A stretch of 64,000 nt of DNA, taken from NCBI GenBank assembly GCA_951812325.1, contig OX638294.1, positions 903,136-967,135 of the forward strand. Reading direction: 5' to 3'. The position numbers were made by a program, and so were the translations under genes. The notes below the pieces were generated by a model. The model saw only the letters and a list, made by a program, of their open reading frames with translations. It was not told the DNA's origin and did not search any database. The stretch's first letter is position 1, and every line of letters starts with the position of its first letter. Shown piece after piece: positions 9,115 to 15,700 of this stretch. The stretch is from an uncultured Thermoanaerobaculia bacterium. Its GTDB lineage: Bacteria > Acidobacteriota > Thermoanaerobaculia > Multivoradales > Multivoraceae.

Positions 9115-10255
9115 GACGACTTCCGCCACGGGTCGCTATACTCACCGACCGACGAGGCACCCAATTGGCTACAGAAGCAAGACTTGGGGGAGGTTGTAGA
9201 AGCATGAGGCATGGTCTTCCACTTGTGACCAGCCTGCTGGCCGTGGTCCTGTTGGCGCCGCCAATGGAAGGACAGGGACCACCGGACGAGATCCTGGAAC
9301 TGCTCTGGATCTCGGCGGCAAGGGCTCTTGACGAGGAGATTCCGGACAGCGTGCATCCGAGCAAGCGGAAGCTGATCAACGAGCAATCGGAGAAGTTCCG
9401 GGCGACGTTCGGTTCAGCCGCCAGCCACGATCTCCGCGAGGGGCATCTTGCACCCGAGGAGTTCTGCACCGTCAAGGGCATCGGTGAGGGATTCCTCCTC
9501 CTCGGTCCCGACACGGGTGGTGAGTTCGGAAGCGGGCTGCTTCTCGCCGAAGTGGCGGTCGTCGCGACCGTGGCGGACATCATCCCCGGTTTCGGCAGCG
9601 GCGCCTGGATTGAGTCCCTCCTGGAGCTCAGCGACGCGGTTCCGCTCCACGGTCGGTCCCCCATCCCCGACTATGTCCTTCTGCCGGTACAGAGGGTAGT
9701 CGCCGAAGACCGCGTGTTCTGTGGCGGTTATGGTGCAGGGTTCGACCCGGTCATCGGAACCCGCGTTGTCGTGATCGGCCCTTGGGTCGAGGGCGTGGTT
9801 CCTGTCGATACGGGACCGGGAAACTCGACCCTGTTCGCCATCGTGCGGAAAGACGGCGAGTCGCTGCGCTGGTCGCACGGCAGCACCGGCCCCGACAACC
9901 TCGTTGATCTGCAATGGCGTGTGGAAGAGGCTGTCCGCGGCAACCTCTTCAAGCTGACATCGCATCTGGCCCGGCTCAGAGAAGGCGCGGAGGAACGCGA
10001 GCAGTTTGGGGATGAATGGTTGCGACGAACGAGGCGGGGCTGCCGCCTTGTCGCCGTCGACGAGGAAAGCGGAGAACAAACCGAGATATGCATCGGCGCC
10101 AACGCAACCGCAGCGGCGAAGGCGCGATTCCGGAAAGCCTGGCAGCAGCAATGCGCTGACGGTGGAGAAGACCCGTTCGTTGAAGTGTTGTCGGGCGACG
10201 AGCGGACCAGGGCGAGCATCTGCAACCGATGAGACGATGAGAAGAGCAGTTGTAA
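9115..10255 (+). repeat. Direct repeat, copy 2 (about 1.14 kb)
   Basis: Second copy of 5469-6609. After the shared GCAGTTGT the sequence jumps straight to the R78 repeat, whereas copy 1 has 841 bp in between. The short match TGT(A) at both breakpoints fits a microhomology deletion in this copy. Confidence 0.9.
9204..10232 (+). CDS. Exported protein of unknown function, copy 2
   Basis: 342 aa, same signal peptide and length as the copy at 5558. The two proteins differ at 11 residues: G to L in ELGW, A to E, N to G, F to G in GFGSF, R to Q, D to G, PE to AG, G to E, S to L and K to R near the end. No silent codon differences were found. The gene keeps the GGGGGAGG ribosome site and the TATACT hexamer at 9137. 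Its small downstream partner is reduced to a few codons before the sequence changes to the R78 repeat. Function unknown. Confidence 0.8.
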   Translation: MRHGLPLVTSLLAVVLLAPPMEGQGPPDEILELLWISAARALDEEIPDSVHPSKRKLINEQSEKFRATFGSAASHDLREGHLAPEEFCTVKGIGEGFLLLGPDTGGEFGSGLLLAEVAVVATVADIIPGFGSGAWIESLLELSDAVPLHGRSPIPDYVLLPVQRVVAEDRVFCGGYGAGFDPVIGTRVVVIGPWVEGVVPVDTGPGNSTLFAIVRKDGESLRWSHGSTGPDNLVDLQWRVEEAVRGNLFKLTSHLARLREGAEEREQFGDEWLRRTRRGCRLVAVDEESGEQTEICIGANATAAAKARFRKAWQQQCADGGEDPFVEVLSGDERTRASICNR

Positions 10256-10338
10256 CAAGGCGGCGGCCGGAGCGTGTTCCGGCGAGTGGCGAAGGCGTCG
10301 CCAGGGCTGCCCGGACCGGCGGCCGCGGCCTCGTTGCG
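10251..10338 (+). repeat. Double-hairpin repeat R78, copy 2
   Basis: Core 10256-10333 is identical to 7451-7528. It ends about 55 bp before the tRNA-Val gene. Confidence 0.85.
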
Positions 10339-10393
10339 TTGACAGGGCGACGGTCCCCTATGTACCGTTGCTCGTTCTCGCGGTCGCGAGTTC

Positions 10394-10470
10394 AGGCCCG
10401 TAGCTCAGTTGGTTGGAGCGCTACCTTCACACGGTAGAGGTCAGCGGTTCGAGTCCGCTAGCGCCTACCA
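10394..10470 (+). tRNA. tRNA-Val (anticodon CAC), CCA encoded
   Basis: Cloverleaf by eye: D-stem GCTC/GAGC, anticodon stem CTACC/GGTAG with loop TTCACAC (anticodon CAC at 10428-10430), variable AGGTC, T-stem AGCGG/CCGCT with loop TTCGAGT, then discriminator A and CCA. The acceptor stem AGGCCCG (10394-10400) against AGCGCCT (10460-10466) has two non-pairs, C5-C68 and G7-A66, which is unusual for a functional tRNA. It reads toward thrS, 68 bp away. Confidence 0.85.
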
Positions 10471-10538
10471 TCGCGGTACCGGCCCGCGAGGGTACGCCCG
10501 CGTTTCCGGACGAACTCGCTCCCTTGGATGATTGACCG

Positions 10539-12473
10539 ATGCTTGACTTGACTCTGCCGGACGGATCGGTGCGCAGCGTCTCGCCCGGGACGACGGCGCT
10601 GGACGTGGCGCGCTCGATCGGGCCAGGTCTGGCGAAGGCGGCGGTCGGCGCCGAACTCGACGGTCGCCTCGTCGATCTGCGCACGCCGATTGAAACGTCG
10701 GGTCCGTTCCGGCTGTTCACGACGAAGAACGAGGAGGCCGGGATCTTCCTGCGCCACACCGCGGAGCACGTCCTGGCGGACGCGGTGCAGAGACTCTGGC
10801 CGGGCACTCAGATCGACGTGGGGCGGCGCGATCACTCCGAAAAGTACCAGTACGACTTCCGTTTCCCGCGCGCCTTCGTGCCCGAGGACCTCGAGGCGAT
10901 CGAAGCGAAGATGCGCGAGATCGTCAAGGAGAAGCACGAGGTCGAACGCGCCGAGATCAGCCGCGAGGAGGCGCGGGAGCTGTTCGCCGGGATGGGCGAG
11001 GAACTGAAGCTCGAACGTCTCGAGGACATCCCGGAGGGCGAACCGATCACCCTGTTCCGGCACGGCGGGTTCGTCGATCTCTGCCGCGGTCCCCACGCGC
11101 AGCGCGTGGACCAGGTCGGCGCGGTCAAGCTGCTGGAGAGTTCGGGCGTCTTCTACCGCGGCGACGAGAGCCGGGAGCGGTTGCAGCGGATCTACGGCGC
11201 CGCGTTCGCGACCCGTGATGGCCTCGACGGCTACCTTGCCGATCTCGAGCTGCGGCGGGCCCGCGACCACCGCCGCCTGGGTCCGCAACTCGACCTGTTC
11301 AGCTTCAGCCGGAACGCACCGGGCAGTCCGTTCTTCCATCCGCGCGGCACGGTGATCTACAACCTGCTGGTCGACTACGTCCAGGGCCTCAACCGGCGCG
11401 ATGGCTTCGAGGAGGTGCGGACGCCCCAGATTCTCGATGTCGATCTTTGGCATCGCTCGGGGCACTGGGACAACTACCGGGAGAGCATGTTCTTCACCGA
11501 GGTCGACGAGCGGCAGTACGCGGTGAAGCCGATGAACTGCCCGACCCACTGCCTGATCTACAGGACCGGCCTGCGTTCGTACCGCGATCTGCCGATCCGC
11601 TACGCCGACTTCGGCCGCCTTCACCGCTACGAGCGTTCCGGCGTGATCACCGGGCTCACGAGAGTGCGCACGTTCTGCCAGGACGACGCGCACACGTTCT
11701 GCACCGAGGAGCAGATCGAGGCGGAGGTGCTCCGTCCGGTGTCGACGATTCTGGAGATCTACCGGACCTTCGGTTTCGAGGACATCCGGATCGAGGTTTC
11801 GACCCGACCCGAGAAGTCGATTGGCAGCGCGGAACTCTGGCAGCGCGCCGAGGCCGCGCTGATGGGCGCCCTGAGCAGCCGGGATCTCGCGTTCGAGGTC
11901 AACGAGGGCGACGGCGCCTTCTACGGCCCGAAGATCGACTTCCAGGCCCGCGACGCGCTTGGCCGCAGCTGGCAGCTGGGGACGGTGCAACTGGACTACC
12001 AGATGCCGGAGCGCCTCGACCTGGAGTACACCGCCAGCGACGGCGGCGCCCGGCGTCCCGTCATGCTGCACCGGGCGATGCTCGGCTCCGTCGAGCGCTT
12101 CCTGGGCATCCTGATCGAACATACGGGGGGCGCCTTCCCGGTCTGGCTGGCGCCGGTCCAGGCCGTCGTCCTGCCGGTCTCGGACCGCTTCCTCGACTAC
12201 GGCCGCGAGGTGACCAGCCGGCTGTCCGACGCCGGCGTTCGGGTCGAACTCGACCAACGCAGCGAGAAGCTCGGCTACAAGATCCGCGACGCCCAGAAAC
12301 AGAAGGTCCCCTACATGCTCGTCATCGGCGGGCGCGAACAGGAGGCCGGCACGGTGTCGCTGCGGCTCCGCGAGGCGCCGGAAGGCGGCGCCGCGGATCA
12401 GGGCGCTGTGACGGTCGATGAACTGGCTGCCCGGATCGCGGAGCGCGCAGCGTCGAAGTCGCTGGATCTGTGA
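10539..12473 (+). CDS. thrS: Threonine--tRNA ligase
   Basis: Charges tRNA-Thr, 644 aa, full length. Order: TGS domain (about 1-62), editing/SAD domain with HTAEH at 73-77 and DLCRGPH, class II catalytic core, and C-terminal anticodon-binding domain (from about 535, VQAVVLPVSD to the end). In the core, MNCPTHC supplies the zinc cysteine, motif 2 is RYADFGRLHRYERSG, FCQDDAHTFC is present, and motif 3 is VMLHRAMLGSVERF. Only 25 bp separate it from the AAA ATPase gene, so read-through into that cassette is likely. Confidence 0.97.
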   Translation: MLDLTLPDGSVRSVSPGTTALDVARSIGPGLAKAAVGAELDGRLVDLRTPIETSGPFRLFTTKNEEAGIFLRHTAEHVLADAVQRLWPGTQIDVGRRDHSEKYQYDFRFPRAFVPEDLEAIEAKMREIVKEKHEVERAEISREEARELFAGMGEELKLERLEDIPEGEPITLFRHGGFVDLCRGPHAQRVDQVGAVKLLESSGVFYRGDESRERLQRIYGAAFATRDGLDGYLADLELRRARDHRRLGPQLDLFSFSRNAPGSPFFHPRGTVIYNLLVDYVQGLNRRDGFEEVRTPQILDVDLWHRSGHWDNYRESMFFTEVDERQYAVKPMNCPTHCLIYRTGLRSYRDLPIRYADFGRLHRYERSGVITGLTRVRTFCQDDAHTFCTEEQIEAEVLRPVSTILEIYRTFGFEDIRIEVSTRPEKSIGSAELWQRAEAALMGALSSRDLAFEVNEGDGAFYGPKIDFQARDALGRSWQLGTVQLDYQMPERLDLEYTASDGGARRPVMLHRAMLGSVERFLGILIEHTGGAFPVWLAPVQAVVLPVSDRFLDYGREVTSRLSDAGVRVELDQRSEKLGYKIRDAQKQKVPYMLVIGGREQEAGTVSLRLREAPEGGAADQGAVTVDELAARIAERAASKSLDL

Positions 12474-12498
12474 AGCTCAGACCAGGAGGGAGGACACG

Positions 12499-13905
12499 AT
12501 GCTGACGGAACTCCAGGTCGAGAACTTCAAGGCCTGGCGCGAACTCTCGATGGAGTTCGGCAAGGTAACCGCTCTCTTCGGTGAGAACAGCGCCGGCAAG
12601 AGCAGCCTGATGCAGTTCTTGTTGATGCTGAAGCAGACGAAGAATGCGGCCGACAGAGGCCTGGTTCTTGATTTCGGTGGCGGGCCGACGGAGCTGGTGA
12701 ACCTCGGCAACTACAGGGCGGCGGTTCATCGCGCTCAGGGCACGGAGGAGGCTTTGCCGGAAATGGGGTGGGGCCTGACGTGGCGTCTCCCTGCAGAACT
12801 GAAGATCGGCGACCCGCTGGGCAGTCCGAGCGAGGTGCTCTACACCGGGGACCAACTGCAGCTGACGGCCAGTGTGGGGCCTGCCGGAAGCGGGTCCGGG
12901 ATATCCGCGCGGCGCTTGACCTACGCGTTCGCAGGAACCACCTTCGAGCTTCGACCGAAGGACAGCGGGGGGAAGTTCGAACTGGCTTCGGATGGTCGTC
13001 ATCCATTCAGGTTCGTGCGGAACGTGGGCCGGGGCTGGCCTCTTCCCGGGCCGGTCAAGACGCATCTCTTCCCCGGGGCGGCGCGGAACCTCTTCCAGAA
13101 CACAGACCTTCTGAGCGAGTTTGAGAACGCGTACGAGACTCTCATGGACCGGATCTACTACCTCGGCCCTCTTCGTGAGCACCCCCAGCGCGAGTACAGG
13201 TGGACCGGTGCCGGTCGAGAGGGCGTTGGAGACAGTGGCGAGTTTACGATTGACGCCATCTTGGCGGCGACGGATCGAGACTGGCGAGAGAATCTCGCGT
13301 GGAAACGACGAACGAAGCCGTTCCAGGAGATGATCGCTTACTGGCTTCGTGAACTGGACTTGATCGAGTCGTTCTCGGTCAGAGAGGTCGTCGAAGGGTC
13401 GAGCCTCTACGAGGCGCCGGTCCGGAGGTCTCGGGGTGGGCCGGAGACTACGTTGATGGATGTGGGCTTCGGTGTCTCCCAGGTGCTCCCCGTCCTCGTT
13501 CTCTTGTACTACGTGCCGAGAGGCTCAATCGTCTTGATGGAGCAGCCTGAGATCCACCTGCATCCCTCTGTTCAGAGTGGTCTGGCCGACGTGATGCTCG
13601 CGGTTGCTCTGCACCGCAACGTCCAGATCGTCGTCGAGAGTCACAGCGAGCACCTCTTGCGTCGTCTGCTGAGACGGGTTGCCGAGGAGAAGCAACCTCA
13701 CTCGGGTCTTGCGCTGAGCCACTCTGACCTGAGGCTCTACTTCGTGCGTTCAGAACGTGGCGAGGCAGCCCTTGAGTCGCTCCGCCTGAACCAGTGGGGC
13801 GGCATCGAGAACTGGCCCGACAAGTTCTTCGGCGATGAAATGGCCGAGATTGCGGCGACTAGCCGGGCCGGGATTGAGAGACGGATGCGGGCGGCGAACG
13901 GATGA
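12499..13905 (+). CDS. AAA/ABC-type ATPase with DUF3696 C-terminus (OLD/SMC-like), first gene of an RNA nuclease-ligase cassette
   Basis: 468 aa. Walker A GENSAGKSS is at residues 28-36 (Lys34). A signature-like helix (DVGFGVSQVLPVL) precedes Walker B (SIVLMEQPEIHLHP) and a switch-His region (VVESHSEHLLRRLL). The tail (QWGGIENWPDKFFGDEM) is DUF3696. Such ATPases are the sensing or energising partner of an effector nuclease in several defence systems. The ATG has a strong AGGAGGG site. The stop overlaps the next ATG by 4 bp (ATGA), so the two products are translationally coupled. Codon third positions look less GC-biased than in thrS, consistent with acquisition. That it drives the PIN partner is inference. 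Confidence 0.85.
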   Translation: MLTELQVENFKAWRELSMEFGKVTALFGENSAGKSSLMQFLLMLKQTKNAADRGLVLDFGGGPTELVNLGNYRAAVHRAQGTEEALPEMGWGLTWRLPAELKIGDPLGSPSEVLYTGDQLQLTASVGPAGSGSGISARRLTYAFAGTTFELRPKDSGGKFELASDGRHPFRFVRNVGRGWPLPGPVKTHLFPGAARNLFQNTDLLSEFENAYETLMDRIYYLGPLREHPQREYRWTGAGREGVGDSGEFTIDAILAATDRDWRENLAWKRRTKPFQEMIAYWLRELDLIESFSVREVVEGSSLYEAPVRRSRGGPETTLMDVGFGVSQVLPVLVLLYYVPRGSIVLMEQPEIHLHPSVQSGLADVMLAVALHRNVQIVVESHSEHLLRRLLRRVAEEKQPHSGLALSHSDLRLYFVRSERGEAALESLRLNQWGGIENWPDKFFGDEMAEIAATSRAGIERRMRAANG

Positions 13906-14372
13906 GCATCGCGCCGAGAGCCTCCTACGTGGTTGACACAAACGTCGCGAGGACGGCTAATGGGGACGCGACGCACGTCGACCTCGAGTGCCAGAAAGCG
14001 TGCGTGGACGCGCTTGAGTGCGTCATAGAGCGTGGAGTCGTCGTCCTGGATGATGGACGCCTCATCCTTGACGAATACGTGGATGGGCTGGAGAGAGGCA
14101 TCGGAGTGGGTACCACCTTCTTCAAGTACGTCTGTACGAACGAGTGGGTCGAGGATCGAGTCAGGCGGGTGCCAGTCGATCTGGATGCTCTCCCTCCGAA
14201 CACTCTCGGCAAAGACCAGAAGTTCCTGGCGGCGGCCGTGTCGGGGTGCGCAGAGGTTGTGAATGCCACGGACAGCGATTGGGCGTTGAACGCCGCGGTT
14301 ACGGCGAGCCTGGGAGTAAGTGTCGTCCAGCTCTGCCCTCGGTACGCGGCCAAGTCGGACACAGGCGCATAG
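13902..14372 (+). CDS. PIN-like RNase, partner of the AAA ATPase
   Basis: 156 aa. The opening VVDTNV (Asp12, Asn14) is the classic PIN beta-1 motif. LILDEY supplies an acidic pair (Asp57/Glu58), GKDQKFLAAAV a third acidic site (Asp105) in a helix, and VNATDSDW the final Asp124/Asp126. This is a complete PIN-type metal site. PIN nucleases cut RNA, and VapC members cut tRNA or rRNA. It starts inside the last codons of the ATPase gene and ends 6 bp before the RNA ligase gene, so the three are one transcription unit. No VapB-type antitoxin is present, and control by the ATPase is a plausible alternative. Confidence 0.7.
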   Translation: MSIAPRASYVVDTNVARTANGDATHVDLECQKACVDALECVIERGVVVLDDGRLILDEYVDGLERGIGVGTTFFKYVCTNEWVEDRVRRVPVDLDALPPNTLGKDQKFLAAAVSGCAEVVNATDSDWALNAAVTASLGVSVVQLCPRYAAKSDTGA

Positions 14373-14378
14373 GCCAAC

Positions 14379-15056
14379 GTGGTGGTCGACAGTCCGCCGA
14401 AGTACCCGCGAACCCCGTACTGGCCCCACTCACCGTCTGTTGAGGCTGGTAGCGACCGCCTGGCGGACGCCTCGCGCTTTGTTGGTGTGCCGGTCGTCGT
14501 CACGGAGAAGCTCGATGGCGGTTGCACGCTGCTCCATCAGGGCGCCGTCTATGCCCGCAGCGTGGCTGTACCGAGCGGCGCGAAGTGGATGGCGATGGTC
14601 AAGAAGCACCACGCCTGGAAGGTGACCGAGCCCGATGTCTTCCTCTACGGTGAGGACATCTACGGCGTTCACAGCATTGAGTACGGCCCGGTGCGCGAAA
14701 AGGAGACGTTCTACGCCTTCGCGCTTCGCGACCGCTACGGTCTGTTCTCTTCATTCGGCTCCCTTGCCGATTACGCGGCGCGGCGCGAGATTCCGGTGGT
14801 GCCGGTTGTCTTCAACGGCACCTTCCGCACCGAGGACGAACTGCAGAGTTTCATAGGTGAAGCCCACGCCCAGGCCTCGGCCTTGGGCGGCGAACGGGAA
14901 GGCGTCGTCATTCGGCTGGCACGCTCATTCCCGGCCTCCGAGTTCAGCCGCTCGATCTGCAAGAGCGTTCGCGCGGGTCATGTACAGACGGACCAGCACT
15001 GGACGCGGAACTGGAGGCCCTGCCGTACAACCCGCGAGCCGGCACGCGCCGGCTAG
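14379..15056 (+). CDS. RNA ligase (Rnl2/DRB0094-like nucleotidyltransferase)
   Basis: ATP-dependent RNA ligase, 225 aa. Motif I EKLDGG carries the adenylated Lys44. Motif III/IIIa is FLYGEDIYGVHSI (about 88-100), motif IV EGVVIRL (174-180) and motif V CKSVRAGHV (Lys195), followed by the family tail QTDQHW. Length suits the compact bacterial members. The last 10 residues after NWRP look unlike family ends and may be altered by the adjacent insertion-sequence scrap. The start is GTG at 14379 or 14382, 6 bp after the PIN stop. It seals 3'-OH/5'-phosphate or related breaks in RNA, so next to a nuclease it suggests an RNA damage-and-repair cycle. Confidence 0.85.
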   Translation: MVVDSPPKYPRTPYWPHSPSVEAGSDRLADASRFVGVPVVVTEKLDGGCTLLHQGAVYARSVAVPSGAKWMAMVKKHHAWKVTEPDVFLYGEDIYGVHSIEYGPVREKETFYAFALRDRYGLFSSFGSLADYAARREIPVVPVVFNGTFRTEDELQSFIGEAHAQASALGGEREGVVIRLARSFPASEFSRSICKSVRAGHVQTDQHWTRNWRPCRTTREPARAG

Positions 15057-15118
15057 CCGCGCGCGGCGTTTCCGGCCAGGGCCCCGAAACCACTCGCAGG
15101 CTCGGCGTTTTCGGCCCA

Positions 15119-15193
15119 ACGGCGAACCTCCTCAAGTGTCCGATGTCCGTGGGTCTGGAGAGTCAAGATCATCCTCCGATGATCCCCGATCCC
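15119..15193. mobile_element. Insertion-sequence remnant (transposase 5' end only)
   Basis: Matches 8970-9044. On the minus strand it still encodes MILTLQTHGHRTLEEVRR. The rest of the element is absent. On its right the sequence passes directly into the middle of a HEPN-toxin gene, and on its left it abuts the end of the RNA ligase region. Confidence 0.8.
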
Positions 15194-15391
15194 GCCGTCG
15201 ACTCCCTCGTCGAGACCGAAGTCCTCCCCCGCGACTTCGGTGAGCGCTTTCCCGGCGTGGCCGGCTTCAGGAACATCATCGTCCACGGCTACCTGGAGCT
15301 CGACCTCGACCGCGCCGCCACGTTCCTGAACGAGCGGACAGGCGACTTCGAGGAGTTCGCACGGCACATCGAGCGGTGGCTGGAGAAATAG
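15194..15391 (+). pseudogene. HepT-like HEPN toxin, 5'-truncated
   Basis: The reading frame from the remnant's edge gives LVETEVLPRDFGERF, then GFRNIIVHGY and a normal C-terminus ending RWLEK. The R-x4-H motif (RNIIVH) followed by GY is the RNase active site of HepT/DUF86 HEPN proteins. Intact members have about 130-140 residues with two N-terminal helices that are missing here, replaced by insertion-sequence DNA. An in-frame ATG at 15143 lies within that DNA. No MNT antitoxin gene is visible. Confidence 0.75.
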
Positions 15392-15700
15392 CCGCCGGGC
15401 CTTGCGGAAACGGCGTCTGTCAACGACTCCGACACCGTGGGCTTCTGGATTGAGTGAGCCGTTGCCGGTGTTTCGTCGTCGGTCCTCTCTGACTTAGCCT
15501 GCATGTTTCACCGCAGCGGCGTCAGGGTACAGTTCTTGCCGAAAAGCCCTTTGATCGCCGTGCTCGGTCTGGCGACCCGCGGCTTCCACCTCGTCCTCTC
15601 TGGCGACGACCAACCTCGACTCCGTTCTCGCGGTTCAAGCTCTGGCAGTTCGTGACAGGGGGTCCTAAAGCGGATGCGCGGCGGCAGGTCTGCAAGCCAG
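15392..15700. other. Intergenic region, 309 bp, nothing recognised
   Basis: No convincing coding or structured element. A short open frame from 15501 is not typical in composition. It separates the HEPN remnant from the convergent DUF222/HNH gene. Confidence 0.5.

Noticed and set aside
5558..10232. Diversity-generating retroelement as cause of the codon differences between the two exported genes
   Set aside because: Changes are spread over the whole gene rather than a short 3' variable region, not all involve adenine, and no reverse transcriptase is in the window.
15501..15655. Short plus-strand frame starting MFHRSGVRVQFL
   Set aside because: No recognisable domain, no ribosome site or promoter box, atypical composition.
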